NCBI RefSeq assembly: GCF_000237085.1
Contig: NC_016627.1
Coordinates: forward strand, 1,860,001 to 1,924,000
Length of the DNA: 64,000 nucleotides
Source of the DNA: Acetivibrio clariflavus DSM 19732
Lineage (GTDB): Bacteria > Bacillota > Clostridia > Acetivibrionales > Acetivibrionaceae
Direction of reading: 5' to 3'
The translations under genes and the position numbers were made by a program. Positions 38,976-48,460 of the stretch are shown here, piece after piece. Position 1 is the first letter of the stretch, and each line of letters starts with the position of its first letter. Under the pieces are notes generated by a model. It was not told where the DNA came from. It worked only from the letters and a program-made list of their open reading frames with translations, and searched no databases.

Positions 38976-39150
38976 ATTACTGTCCTTATATTCTGAAATC
39001 TATAATGTACGCAAAAATTCCCTGTCGTAGTTTGTCGAAATTTTAATGTTTTGTTTTCCATTCTAAGCGAATGTGTAGTAATAAATTCAATATCTGATTT
39101 GAATTTAATTCTAATGTTATAATATAACTATTAAATTAGGAGGTAGATTT

Positions 39151-39432
39151 ATGCAATTTCTGATAGTTCTCATTCTAATTCCAGTGATTGTATATTTATT
39201 CCTAGCTCGAACGCAATATCTTGAAAAAAGTATATATGAAAAAATAGAAGCACACGGTGGAAAAGTGATAAGTATTGAAAGAAGAAACTTTTTTACAGGT
39301 ATCGGGCCATTCCATGTGGTTGGAAAGAATAGAGTTGTATATAGAATTGTATACGAAAAAAATGGTGTCGAAAAAGAAGGATGGGTGAGATTTGGTGGCA
39401 TTATGGGACCGGATTGGAGATTGGATGAATAA
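39151..39432 (+). CDS. Small membrane-anchored protein, 93 aa
   Basis: One N-terminal membrane segment (FLIVLILIPVIVYLFLA) followed by a soluble part with KIEAHGGKVISIERRNFF and VVYRIVYEKNGVEKEGWVRFG. Strong aggaggt before the ATG. No named family; similar short membrane proteins with a single beta-rich tail are common in Firmicutes. Stands alone. Confidence 0.75.
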   Translation: MQFLIVLILIPVIVYLFLARTQYLEKSIYEKIEAHGGKVISIERRNFFTGIGPFHVVGKNRVVYRIVYEKNGVEKEGWVRFGGIMGPDWRLDE

Positions 39433-39441
39433 TGTATTCAT

Positions 39442-40376
39442 TTTTAAGGTTACCGGATTTATAAAAAGATTTTAATAGTTTGAAAAAGGACTAAGGGCAA
39501 GAACCAGTGAAGAAGAAAGTTTAGCAACTTCTTGTAATACAAATAAGAAGGCTAAATATAAACGAAAACCACGAGCAAAGCTCGTGGTTGTAAATGTGAG
39601 AATTTTTAAAATAAATTTATTTAATTGAAAACTGCATTATTTAAAATGCAATTTAACAAGAGAGGTTATCAAAAATGGATGATTAAAGTTTAGCATATAA
39701 TAAGCAATTTTTCAAACGCCACATTTTGACTATTTTACATGTCTTTCATAAAGTCTTGAAACAAAATCTTTACAATATTTTTTAATAAAAAATAAAAAAA
39801 CATATTGAAATTTGGTTTAAAATGGTATATCATATTTATGAGAGATGGAAAAAATATCTAATTAGATTAAAATAATACAGAATATGTATAATAAAGTCCG
39901 AAAATATTTATGTGCTGAAAATAATTTAATGATTCTTACTGTACACATTTATATCTCAATATTTTTGGTGAAAATATTTGTATTCTTAGTTAAAATACTT
40001 ACGAAATTATGTACATTGTATCATAGAAGCAAACGACATAATTCGAGTTTTTATAAATTCAATGTACCCTGTTTTCTGATACTCAAAGCCATAATTTAAG
40101 TCTTGTTTGTTCCTGAGAAATTTCATCATATCATTTAATAATTTATTTGCCTTATTATGTTTTATTTGGTGTATAGAGTTTTCAAAAATTGCGTAAGTCA
40201 GCTAAAATTAGCCTAAGTACAATCAATTTCTTTGAAAATTAAATTAATATGAGTTTAAAAAGTATACAATCTTTTGCTATTATAAACGTCTATTAAAGTA
40301 AAAAAGTCTGATGTGAAAAGTATTTTGCAATTTCATTTCTGTTACAGTTTGCCCATAATGCAAGGGAGGGGTAAAT
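39442..40376. other. 935-bp gene-poor region with a perfect hairpin
   Basis: No supported gene. At 39572-39595 there is ACCACGAGC AAA GCTCGTGGT, resembling the end hairpin of IS200/IS605-type elements. A start-less open frame (39478-39631) runs through it, perhaps a worn IS end. A 71-codon ORF at 39884 has no ribosome site. The rest is plain AT-rich DNA leading to the radical SAM gene. Confidence 0.45.
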
Positions 40377-41696
40377 TTGAAAAAGTGGAAGAAGTCTCTT
40401 TATACCTATGCAGTTGAATTCAGTGAAGAAATAATTTTATATAATAGCTTTATGGGTGCAATAGCACGAGTACCTAAGGATAAAGCGGAAAAGGTAAAGA
40501 ATTTTTTAAACTACGGTATTGATGATAATGATTTGGAAGATTCCCTTGCGTTGGAATTATGCATGCAAGGCTTTATGGTTAAAGCTGATATTGAAGAGCA
40601 AAAGTATGTCAGGTCAATATTAGAAAAAGAACAGGACAGTACTTTAGGGCTTACCATTATGCCCCATGAAGGCTGTAATTTTAGATGCGTATACTGTTAT
40701 GAAAATTTTGAAAACGGACTTATAAAACCAAAAGTAATGAAAGGAATAAAGTTGTTTGTTAAAAAGAAAGTTGAGAGAGGAAATTTTTCAAGAGTTACTT
40801 GTTCATGGTTCGGTGGAGAGCCGCTTTTGGCCTATGACGAAATTTTAGAGTTATCTGATGCCTTTATACAATATTGCAGTGAAAACGATGTCAAATATGT
40901 AAGTTCAATGACCACCAATGGTTATTTATTAGTTCCTGAACGGGTAGAAAAACTAATTGAACGAAATGTACTGTATTACCAGATTACTCTCGATGGACCT
41001 GAAAAGGTACATAACAGGAGTAGAAAGTTGATTGGGGGAAAGGGAACATACAGTACGATAATGCAAAATTTAAGATTGATGAAAGAATTTAATAACCGGG
41101 AACTTACTGTAAAAATAAGGGTGAATTTTTTCCCCAATTCATTGAACGAATTGGAGGATTGGATAAAATACGAAATAGCTCCGGTTTTCTCGATGGACAA
41201 GAGGTTTATGTTATCCTTCCATCCCGTTAGAAAATGGTGCGGATGCAATGTAAGTGACAATGAGTACTTTGAAGACCGTACTTCTTTATCCGAATTCATT
41301 ACACACTTATTCAGAGTTTGTATAAAAATGGGGCTTTCAATTCAAGATGTCCGTAATTCTTTAGATCCCCACGGAAATGTATGTTATGCCAGCAAAAGCA
41401 ATTCAATAGTAATCGGTTCAGACGGTATGCTATATAAATGTACTGTTGCTTTTGATAATCCCGTAAATAATATTGGAGTGATTAATCAAGACGGTACATT
41501 GAATCTTAATCGTGTAAAGCTGGAAATGTGGACAAGGGATTATGCCGATAGAGAGGAAAAATGTTCAAAATGCTCATTCTATCCGTCTTGCCAAACCAAA
41601 AAGTGTCCGCTGTTATCAATCAGTTTCGGAAAACCTTCATGTCCAATTATATTTGATAGTATAGACAAGTTTATATTATCAACAGTGTATTCCTAA
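40377..41696 (+). CDS. Radical SAM/SPASM peptide maturase
   Basis: 439 residues, TTG start after ggaggggt. The radical SAM cluster motif is Cys100-x3-Cys104-x2-Cys107 (CNFRCVYCYE). WFGGEPLL is the SAM-binding GGE motif and TTNGYLL follows. The SPASM domain at the C-terminus has CYASKSNSIVIGSDGMLYKC then CSKCSFYPSCQTKKCP for auxiliary Fe-S clusters. Such enzymes build thioether or C-C crosslinks in ribosomal peptides. The first ~85 residues resemble the precursor-binding region of these maturases. Two tiny ORFs downstream are possible substrates. Confidence 0.93.
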   Translation: MKKWKKSLYTYAVEFSEEIILYNSFMGAIARVPKDKAEKVKNFLNYGIDDNDLEDSLALELCMQGFMVKADIEEQKYVRSILEKEQDSTLGLTIMPHEGCNFRCVYCYENFENGLIKPKVMKGIKLFVKKKVERGNFSRVTCSWFGGEPLLAYDEILELSDAFIQYCSENDVKYVSSMTTNGYLLVPERVEKLIERNVLYYQITLDGPEKVHNRSRKLIGGKGTYSTIMQNLRLMKEFNNRELTVKIRVNFFPNSLNELEDWIKYEIAPVFSMDKRFMLSFHPVRKWCGCNVSDNEYFEDRTSLSEFITHLFRVCIKMGLSIQDVRNSLDPHGNVCYASKSNSIVIGSDGMLYKCTVAFDNPVNNIGVINQDGTLNLNRVKLEMWTRDYADREEKCSKCSFYPSCQTKKCPLLSISFGKPSCPIIFDSIDKFILSTVYS

Positions 41697-41771
41697 AAGA
41701 GTTTTACTTTCTTTAGGAAAGTGATATATTGAAATATTTTCCGCCTGTATAATTTTAAGGAGATGATATTT

Positions 41772-41945
41772 ATGTTGGTTAATTTTGATGAAATGAAAAA
41801 AGTCGATACTCCGGCAATCAAAAGTGCAATAACCCTGTGGAACACAAGATTGGAGGCTATGAAAAAGGCTGAAAACATGAAAGATTTGATTTGTTACTTA
41901 GGAACACCAGTTGAATGGAGTGACAATTGCGAGGGCAATGTTTAA
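41772..41945 (+). CDS. Small protein, candidate RiPP precursor, 57 aa
   Basis: Starts at the ATG 9 nt after aaggag (an ATG directly on the ribosome site at 41763 is unlikely). MLVNFDEMKKVDTPAIKSAI, a charged helical leader-like part, then a short tail with two Cys (LICYLGTPVEWSDNCEGNV). Lies 76 nt after the radical SAM gene in the same direction. Its size, leader/core look and position fit a maturase substrate, but no family is recognised. Confidence 0.5.
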   Translation: MLVNFDEMKKVDTPAIKSAITLWNTRLEAMKKAENMKDLICYLGTPVEWSDNCEGNV

Positions 41946-42208
41946 TGTGAGTGCCAAAAAAAGCGCTTAACCAAGAAATATCAGATCCTGGAAGTCAAAA
42001 ATTATTGTATGTTTTAATTTATCTAAGAGTCCCCCTTATTGTTATATGAAAAATACAGGCGGAAATTTCTATTTTTTCATTTTAGCTTCAACAGTATTAA
42101 TACAATTTGGTTTGAAAATAAATTTTGATTTTTAATTTGTAACAAGAAAACTTGTTTATGAATAATATGCTAATGTAAATAATCTAAAAGGAAAGGATTG
42201 GTTTATTG

Positions 42209-42325
42209 ATGTTTGGTAAAGGCGGAATATTTGATAATGATGAAATTTTATGGTTTATTATTTTGTTCCTGTTGCTGTTCTTCTGTAGACCATACGGCCC
42301 GGTAGCAGGCGTTGCTGAATGCTAA
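42209..42325 (+). CDS. Tiny membrane peptide, 38 aa
   Basis: MFGKGGIFDNDEILWFIILF, then LLLFFCRPYGPVAGVAEC. aaaggaaagg stands upstream. A Gly-rich head followed by one hydrophobic segment is like small spore or YjcZ-type proteins of Firmicutes. It could also be a substrate of the nearby maturase. Too short for firm assignment. Confidence 0.45.
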   Translation: MFGKGGIFDNDEILWFIILFLLLFFCRPYGPVAGVAEC

Positions 42326-42729
42326 GCTTATAAATATACCATATTTTTTGTCGTGAAATATCCTATTTTTCTTATATTTATTATGCAGATATGTTATATT
42401 ATTTGTTTTTTGATTACTTATTTGCTTTTCAGTAAGGATTTTTCACGACTATTAAAATGCTTCAGAAGAGTATTTTGTATTAAAAGTTAATAATCGAGGT
42501 AAAGGTTAATAATCGAGGAGAGAATTCCTCGATTATTTCTTTTGTAGAATAATAGCAGAAAATTTTTTGTTGTTTTCTAATATATCAAATATTATGAAAT
42601 TTAGACAATGCACAACAATATATGATATAATTGTTAATACAAAATAAATGAAAAGTTTTACATTTTTATAGACCGAAATTGTTAAATGATGTTATAATAA
42701 AAAGGTGAGAATTTTTTGAGAGGAGTAGT
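42326..42729. other. Intergenic region with terminator
   Basis: No ORF. Contains a duplicated 12-mer taataatcgagg, and its second copy forms the terminator stem at 42508. The rest is AT-rich and includes the promoter of the stalk protein gene. Confidence 0.5.
42508..42541 (+). terminator. Terminator
   Basis: AATAATCGAGGA ... TCCTCGATTATT followed by TCTTTT. Confidence 0.85.
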
Positions 42730-42735
42730 TTGCAT

Positions 42736-43317
42736 ATGAAAAAATTTGTTATAGGTTTCATTTTAGGTAGTCTTATCACAGGAACAGTAGGGGCAGCTGC
42801 TCAATACATTTTAACGCCAATAACTTATGATATCACAGTTAATGGTAAGAGTTTGAAGGATGAGCAGTATCCAATGCTGAACTTAAATGGGACAACCTAT
42901 TTGAGCCTTAGAAAAACATGTGAAGCGGTAGGGGCAACACTTTACTGGAATGAAGCAACAAAAACTGCTGAACTGACAACAAATAATAATACTTCAAGCG
43001 TTGAGGTAACTTCGAGCGGAAGTGTTATAATGAAATCCGAACTCTTTACATTACGTGAAGAGCCTATAATGTATGTAATACACGATAATGAATATTATAT
43101 AGAAATTTCTGCTTTTGCACAATACTTATCAGCTGATGCTAGTAACGTGTACATAAAAATACCCGGTAAAGCGGATTTGACATTACCTAAACAAGAAGGA
43201 AGCGACAAGTTAAAGACAGGTAAAACTGTAATTGAATACTTGAACTTTACTTATGTAAGATTAGCTGATTTGAACTTAACAACAGAATTAAAAGATAATG
43301 TTTTGTGGTTAAAATAA
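42736..43317 (+). CDS. Secreted stalk (copper-amine-oxidase-like) protein
   Basis: 193 residues. Signal peptide MKKFVIGFILGSLITGTVGAA, then the stalk-domain pattern ITVNGKSLKDEQYPMLNLNG, TYLSLRKTCEAVGATLYWNE (PF07833-like). The second half repeats a similar fold (NEYYIEISAFAQYLSADA). Exported, probably cell-wall or extracellular, structural role. Start at the ATG after gagaggag; a TTG 6 nt upstream is possible. Confidence 0.82.
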   Translation: MKKFVIGFILGSLITGTVGAAAQYILTPITYDITVNGKSLKDEQYPMLNLNGTTYLSLRKTCEAVGATLYWNEATKTAELTTNNNTSSVEVTSSGSVIMKSELFTLREEPIMYVIHDNEYYIEISAFAQYLSADASNVYIKIPGKADLTLPKQEGSDKLKTGKTVIEYLNFTYVRLADLNLTTELKDNVLWLK

Positions 43318-43346
43318 GCCCCTATGAGATCAAACTTGATGTTGAT

Positions 43347-43380
43347 AAAAACCGGTCTACTTAATGGTAAACCGGTTTTT
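43347..43380 (+). terminator. Terminator
   Basis: AAAACCGGT ... ACCGGTTTTTATT, 9-bp perfect stem. Confidence 0.85.
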
Positions 43381-43504
43381 ATTGTATATTGATTTGCTCT
43401 TTGATTAATTTTAATTTAAAATATAAAAGTAAACAGGTGTTTTTGTTTATGTGAAATAATTGCTTTGATATAAAAATGCTTTGTTAATATAAGGGAGGAC
43501 AGCG

Positions 43505-44368
43505 GTGGCTGATAAATTGTGGATATGGATAGTGCCTTTGATATTTTCGTTTATTTATTGGGTTTTATCATTATTTAAAGGTATATTGTATGATAAATTT
43601 ATATTTAAATTCATAAGATATGAGAAAAAAATATTTAGACGACTATATTATCTTTTTTCACTAACCTGGTCGTTCATTTTTTTGTATGGATTCAGAAATG
43701 AAATATTAAATTTAAATTTAGCCGGCCCAAACATGGGCAATCATTGGAATTTTATTTGTGTGTCTTTAATAATATTGATTTTTATTGTAGTATGGGATTT
43801 CTTATTTATATCTTGTAAAGGGATTAATGCCATAATATATAAAGATGTTAAAATATCAGCAGAAGAAGCTGAAGACATAAAAATCACCGAAATAATTGAA
43901 GATAAAAACTTTAAAACCTTAGATAATATATTAAATGCTCAAGACTTGTTAGTGCGTGAAATGGAAGAGTATGTTGATTATTATATAGAAAATGATTTCG
44001 ATGAAAATACTATGTATAAAGATTTGGTTAAAAAGTATGAAAAAACCAGGAAGGATATAAAAATTTCTATGTACAAAGCAGATATGGAAGGATATAAAGA
44101 AATGCAAAAGGATTTAAAATTAGATGACGCTAAATTATCAAGCATATTATATTCTTTACAGTATAATAGAGTTTGTTTTCCTGAAGATTCGGATAAAGAT
44201 ATTATATATGCAATTATTTCAACTTGTGGTAACGGGGATTATATATTTGTATTGGAATCTGATTTTTTATACAAAAATGAATTTATTGTTATTCAAAACA
44301 TCATACATATTTTTGATTTGTGTTATGAATTGGAATATAGACGAGCAAATGATTTATCAGATGTATAA
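43505..44368 (+). CDS. Membrane protein of unknown function, 287 aa
   Basis: GTG start after gggagga. Three membrane segments in the first ~115 residues (WIWIVPLIFSFIYWVLSLF, YYLFSLTWSFIFLYGF, FICVSLIILIFIVVWDFLF), then a ~170-residue cytoplasmic helical and acidic domain (EDIKITEIIEDKNFKTLDN..., KDIIYAIISTCGNGDYIFVL). No family recognised. Stands in a short unit with the next gene. Confidence 0.75.
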   Translation: MADKLWIWIVPLIFSFIYWVLSLFKGILYDKFIFKFIRYEKKIFRRLYYLFSLTWSFIFLYGFRNEILNLNLAGPNMGNHWNFICVSLIILIFIVVWDFLFISCKGINAIIYKDVKISAEEAEDIKITEIIEDKNFKTLDNILNAQDLLVREMEEYVDYYIENDFDENTMYKDLVKKYEKTRKDIKISMYKADMEGYKEMQKDLKLDDAKLSSILYSLQYNRVCFPEDSDKDIIYAIISTCGNGDYIFVLESDFLYKNEFIVIQNIIHIFDLCYELEYRRANDLSDV

Positions 44369-44425
44369 TATTTGAAGTTATCCTTTGTTTCTGGTATAAT
44401 TAAATTGAGTGGAAGGGTGATAATT

Positions 44426-44614
44426 ATGTCTAGTGTAAGAGAAAGTAATTTTCAACGTATTGGTAGAAAAATAGCCCAAAAAAGAATTGAAAAAAAATCA
44501 GATGCTTGTAAAAATCCGTTTAACACATTTTCAAATGATATAAAAATGAATCATGATAAAAAGGCTGAAAAAGGTAAGAAAATATTATATGATAAAATTT
44601 TAAGCAGAGTTTAA
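44426..44614 (+). CDS. Small basic protein, 62 aa
   Basis: Start at the ATG after ggaagggtg. Very Lys/Arg-rich (RIGRKIAQKRIEKKSD, KMNHDKKAEKGKKILYD). Might bind nucleic acid; no family recognised. Followed by a terminator. Confidence 0.5.
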   Translation: MSSVRESNFQRIGRKIAQKRIEKKSDACKNPFNTFSNDIKMNHDKKAEKGKKILYDKILSRV

Positions 44615-44644
44615 CTATATTTCTGACGATTGCTATAACTAAGG

Positions 44645-44669
44645 CACAGGTTTTAACCTGTGTTTTTTT
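44645..44669 (+). terminator. Terminator
   Basis: CACAGGTTTTAACCTGTG followed by TTTTTTT. Confidence 0.88.
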
Positions 44670-44795
44670 GCGGTAAGTTTTGAGAAAATAGTCTGCACTT
44701 ATCGGTGAAAGCCTTGTATTGCTGGTAGTATTCAATTATAATTAATAATGAGTAAAAAAATTCTATGCTGTTACAAATAATTTTTAATTTTTTTA

Positions 44796-44824
44796 TTTAC
44801 AAATACAAATGATTGTGCTATAAT
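44796..44824 (+). promoter_or_regulatory. Promoter of tRNA-Pro
   Basis: TTTACA (44796-44801), 17-bp spacer, TATAAT (44819-44824), 13 bp before the tRNA. Confidence 0.8.
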
Positions 44825-44837
44825 ATGTATTCGTTAT

Positions 44838-44915
44838 CGGGGTGTAGCTCAGGTTGGCTAGAGTGCTTGCTTGGGGTGCAAGAGGTCGCTGGTTCAAGTC
44901 CAGTCACTCCGACCA
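44838..44915 (+). tRNA. tRNA-Pro (GGG)
   Basis: Cloverleaf with acceptor CGGGGTG/CACTCCG, anticodon loop TTGGGGT (anticodon GGG, 44873-44875), T-arm GGTTCAAGTCC and an encoded CCA end. 78 nt. Confidence 0.96.
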
Positions 44916-44962
44916 AAGCAAAAAGCGAGTTGTATTTTCACAACTCGCTTTTTGCTTTATAT
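44916..44962 (+). terminator. Terminator of tRNA-Pro
   Basis: AAGCAAAAAGCGAGTTGT / ACAACTCGCTTTTTGCTT, 18-bp perfect stem. Confidence 0.88.
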
Positions 44963-45330
44963 TTTGTACATGATTTGTACCCGAATTCCAAACGGATTTT
45001 TCAAAAATAAATACTGTGTAAAAATTTGCTGTTCTGTTGAAATTCCCTAATACCAATTATAATAGATTCTTTTCTTTCTGTTTTACATTTTTCCATTACC
45101 CATACTTTAAAATTTGATTTTTTCAAGTGCATTTCAAAATCCGGAACTTATATTATAGTTTTCGTGCTCTTAACCACAATTTGTTTCGTTCTTTGCTCGG
45201 AGGAAATATAAAATTTAACAGCATAAATCATAATTTTAATGAATAAAACATATATTGATTGTTGATAATTAATAATGAGCAATTTTATTACAATTTATAA
45301 AATTAAAGCTAATTTAAGGGAGGAAATAAT
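44963..45330. other. AT-rich intergenic region
   Basis: No gene, repeat or structured element recognised; holds the upstream region of the 3D-domain gene. Confidence 0.5.
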
Positions 45331-46164
45331 ATGTTAAGTAATGAGGCAACACCAATAAGTGAGCCTCCAACGTTAAAAATTCAAAGAAAAAGCAAAAAGA
45401 CACTGATATTGGTATTATATATTATATTTGTTGTGCTTGTGTCTTTAGGAGTCAATAATTATTTTATTTATAAATGGTTTAAAGACACCAGAACGAAATA
45501 TGAAGATACATTTTTAAGGATTCAGGCTGTGGAAGAAGAAAACAGTAGATTAATATCTGAGAAAAATACAATAACTTATGAATACAACATGCTGAAAGAA
45601 CAAATAAAGCAAATTACCGAGCAAAATGAGCAAATGACAGCTTTACTTGAAGAAATCAGGATTAAAAATGATGAGCTGATGGAAAAGAATAGACAACTTG
45701 AGGAGCAGAACAAGGAACTGGTACAAGACAATATTGAGCTTCAAAACACATTGAAAAAGGCAGCTTCAGTGGGAATAAAACCCCAAAGTTATACTGAATT
45801 TAAGGGATTAAGTACACGGGGTTCTATAGAGCGTGGTCAATATCTCGGAAAATTTTTGGGAACTGCCTATACTCCATCTGCTTCGGAATGCGGAAATAAC
45901 TTGGGAATTACAAACTCAGGAAAACCGATAATACCGGGAATATCTATTGCAGTGGATAAAAATTACTGGCCTTTCGGTACAGTATTCTATATAAAAGGAC
46001 TTGGATATGCTGTAGCTATGGACACCGGCAGTGCAATTAAAGGGAGAAACAGATTTGATTTTGCTGTGTTTGATAAGAATTTTGCGAAACAGCTGGGATC
46101 AAGTTATTGGGATGTTTATCTTGTAAAAATGGGAAACGGAAAGGTTGAAGACATATCTCTTTAG
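45331..46164 (+). CDS. Membrane-anchored 3D-domain (Rpf/MltA-like) protein
   Basis: 277 residues. One membrane segment at ~24-46 (LILVLYIIFVVLVSLGV), a long coiled coil (~55-145, EEENSRLISEKNTITYEYN...), then a 3D domain: FLGTAYTPSASECGNNLGIT, GISIAVDKNYWPFGTVFYIKG, and AMDTGSAIKGRNRFDFAVFD holding the three aspartates. Probably acts on peptidoglycan outside the membrane. Strong gggagga. Single gene with its own terminator. Confidence 0.9.
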   Translation: MLSNEATPISEPPTLKIQRKSKKTLILVLYIIFVVLVSLGVNNYFIYKWFKDTRTKYEDTFLRIQAVEEENSRLISEKNTITYEYNMLKEQIKQITEQNEQMTALLEEIRIKNDELMEKNRQLEEQNKELVQDNIELQNTLKKAASVGIKPQSYTEFKGLSTRGSIERGQYLGKFLGTAYTPSASECGNNLGITNSGKPIIPGISIAVDKNYWPFGTVFYIKGLGYAVAMDTGSAIKGRNRFDFAVFDKNFAKQLGSSYWDVYLVKMGNGKVEDISL

Positions 46165-46534
46165 CTATTTGTATAACATACTATTCTGAACGCATCCACA
46201 AAGTACTTTGTACTCATTTTACCACTACTCTTATTATCCTTTGCAGCTATTAATCGGATGTGAAATTCGGCATATAAAACATTTTATATGTTTACTGAAA
46301 AGATACTTATTAAGGGATATTTTAGATACGAATATAAAGGGAAAAGGTTTATATAAAAAATAAACACTTTTCCCTTGTTTTACGTCTTCAGATCATAAAA
46401 TATTTGATTTATTTTTTTATTTGAAGTAAAATTAAAGAAAAAATTCAAAAATGAAATTTATAACAATAGCACGTTTATAGCTGAATTTGCGTCCATATCG
46501 ATTTGTTGTACATATTTTGTGCAGGTGGTCATTT
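46165..46534. other. Intergenic region before recX
   Basis: Contains the terminator at 46337 and AT-rich DNA; no gene seen. Confidence 0.5.
46337..46378 (+). terminator. Terminator
   Basis: AAGGGAAAAG ... CTTTTCCCTTGTTTT. Confidence 0.8.
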
Positions 46535-47155
46535 ATGATTATTACTTCTTTTGAAAAGAGTAGCAAAAATAAGGATATGATTTCGGTGTTCATAGACAAT
46601 CAATATGCTTTTTCACTCCCGGAAGAAGAATATTTAAGGCTTGGTCTTTATGAAAAAAGCGAAATCACAGAAGAGGAATTGGGCTATATAAAGAGGGAAG
46701 TATTGATAAAGAGTGCTAAATCTAAAGCGATAAAATATGTATCATTAAAATTGATGAGTGAAAAGGAGTTATATAGCAAATTACTGTCAAAGGGATTTGA
46801 TGAAGAGATATCAAGAATTGTAGTAGATGATTTGAAAGCCTTAGGTTACATAAATGACAAAATTTATGCTCAGAAATTTGTTTTTGAACGAAGTAAGCTA
46901 AAACCAAAGTCGAAAAAAATGCTTAGGATGGAATTAAGCAATAGAGGAATTTCTGACGATATTATTGATGAAGTTCTGGACAATTTTGAATATGATGAGA
47001 TAACAGTTATTGAAAGGCTAATAAAGAAAAAGTTTGGGAAATATGATTTAACAGATCCTAAAATTGAGAAAAAGGTATTTTCTTTTTTGACTCACAGAGG
47101 TTTTTCCTATGAAAACATCAGACATGGACTTTTAAATATTTGTAAAGATGAATAA
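46535..47155 (+). CDS. recX: Regulatory protein RecX
   Basis: 206 residues from the ATG after caggtgg (an upstream ATG at 46487 adds 16 unlikely residues). Three-helix repeats typical of RecX: AIKYVSLKLMSEKELYSKLLSKGFDEE, VVDDLKALGYINDKIYAQKFV and MLRMELSNRGISDDIIDEVL. Inhibits RecA filament growth. recA is not in this window. Relevant here only as a general modulator of homologous recombination. Confidence 0.9.
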   Translation: MIITSFEKSSKNKDMISVFIDNQYAFSLPEEEYLRLGLYEKSEITEEELGYIKREVLIKSAKSKAIKYVSLKLMSEKELYSKLLSKGFDEEISRIVVDDLKALGYINDKIYAQKFVFERSKLKPKSKKMLRMELSNRGISDDIIDEVLDNFEYDEITVIERLIKKKFGKYDLTDPKIEKKVFSFLTHRGFSYENIRHGLLNICKDE

Positions 47156-47250
47156 AGAATTTATAAAAATTTTCAGTATAAAAAATTGCATCTTTTAAAT
47201 AGTGCGGACTAATATTTAGTTATCTTTAATTATAGTAGGAGGAAATTAAA

Positions 47251-47502
47251 ATGGATGAAGCTGAATACAAAATCGAAGAAATAGTATTTTGTGAAAATTG
47301 TCAGGATGATGTAAAATATGAAATTCGCAGTGAAATTATAAAAATTGATATGGAGGATATTGAGTTTTCCTACGAGGCGCTTGTTCCCTATTGCAAAGAG
47401 TGCGGGGAAGAAGTAAGTGTACCGGAAATAAATGATTTAAATATAATCCGGGCATACAAAGCGCAAAAAGAAGCATTAGAGAACAGAGAAGAGTTTAAAT
47501 AG
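47251..47502 (+). CDS. Zinc-ribbon protein, 83 aa
   Basis: CENC and CKEC pairs, about 35 residues apart, with YEIRSEIIKIDMEDIEFSYEA between them, like the N-terminal zinc domain of MqsA/YgiT-type proteins, but no helix-turn-helix follows. Strong aggagga before the ATG. Function unknown. Confidence 0.7.
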   Translation: MDEAEYKIEEIVFCENCQDDVKYEIRSEIIKIDMEDIEFSYEALVPYCKECGEEVSVPEINDLNIIRAYKAQKEALENREEFK

Positions 47503-47535
47503 GTGATAATTCTCCTATAATTGCAATAAAATAAA

Positions 47536-47570
47536 TAAAAACAGGTAACTAAAAATAAACCTGTTTTTTT
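47536..47570 (+). terminator. Terminator
   Basis: AAAAACAGGT ... AACCTGTTTTTTT. Confidence 0.8.
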
Positions 47571-47729
47571 GTGTTCAGAATTGCTTATTTTATTATATTA
47601 TTGAAATTAAAAAAATTGTGAATTATAATACAGAGGTTACTAATATATAGTTTTTCTAATCTGATTAATAAAAGCATATGATGCTAAAAAGAGTAAATTG
47701 CGGACTGGACTTGGAACGGAGGAGAGAAA

Positions 47730-48287
47730 TTGGATCTTATTACAATAATATTAACGGCTTTAGGGCTTGCAATGGATGCTTTTGCAGTATCCATATCATG
47801 CGGAATTTCGGATGATAAAAACACATCCAGTAATGCACTTAAGGCGGGGGGTGCGTTCGGTTTATTTCAGGGAGGAATGACTACATTAGGGTGGCTGGCA
47901 GGTTTGTCCTTTAGGGTTTGGATTGAGAATATCGATCATTGGGTTGCTTTTTTGTTATTGGGAGTTATTGGGGCTAAAATGATTTGGGAAGCCTTTGAAG
48001 ATGAAAACGAGTGTATTGCGCTTACCAGTTTTAAGTTACTTATAACGCTTGCCATTGCCACAAGTATAGATGCTCTCGCAGTCGGAATCAGCTTTTCAGC
48101 TTTAAAAATAGATATATTATTACCTGCTCTGTTGATAGGTATAATTACTTTTGCTTTGTCTTATTTTGGAGTCTTCCTGGGAAAAATGATAGGATGCAAT
48201 ACCAAGTTTAAAAAGTATGTGGATGTTTTTGGCGGTATAATACTTATAGGTATAGGTTTGAAAATTTTGCTTCAGCATATGTTATGA
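47730..48287 (+). CDS. mntP: Manganese efflux pump MntP
   Basis: 185 residues, six membrane segments. Both MntP signature repeats are present: GLAMDAFAVSISCGI near the N-terminus and ATSIDALAVGISFSAL in the second half, each with the conserved Asp. Exports Mn2+. TTG start after ggaggagag. I looked for a Mn-sensing yybP-ykoY riboswitch upstream and did not see one. Confidence 0.95.
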   Translation: MDLITIILTALGLAMDAFAVSISCGISDDKNTSSNALKAGGAFGLFQGGMTTLGWLAGLSFRVWIENIDHWVAFLLLGVIGAKMIWEAFEDENECIALTSFKLLITLAIATSIDALAVGISFSALKIDILLPALLIGIITFALSYFGVFLGKMIGCNTKFKKYVDVFGGIILIGIGLKILLQHML

Positions 48288-48347
48288 TAATGATTAAGAT
48301 TTAGTGGTTTAAATTTGATTTAATAATTTAAAAGAATTAGAAAACAT

Positions 48348-48375
48348 ACCTGCGATAAAGTACGCAGGTTTTTTT
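48348..48375 (+). terminator. Terminator of mntP
   Basis: ACCTGCG ... CGCAGGTTTTTTTA. Confidence 0.88.
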
Positions 48376-48460
48376 ACGTCTATTAAGAAATTACAGTTAA
48401 CATATTATGTGATACAAGAATAATATATTACAGAAAGCTTGAGATGAAAGTTGGTAATTT

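Noticed and set aside
39884..40099. 71-codon ORF with hydrophobic segment
   Set aside because: No Shine-Dalgarno, composition like surrounding AT-rich DNA, no family.
42209..42325. SCIFF-type (six Cys in forty-five residues) precursor
   Set aside because: The peptide has only two Cys.
44813..45010. Open frame across the tRNA-Pro gene
   Set aside because: It is an accidental translation of the tRNA and its terminator.
47580..47729. Mn riboswitch (yybP-ykoY) before mntP
   Set aside because: I could not find the conserved internal-loop sequences or a matching stem in the ~150 bp leader.
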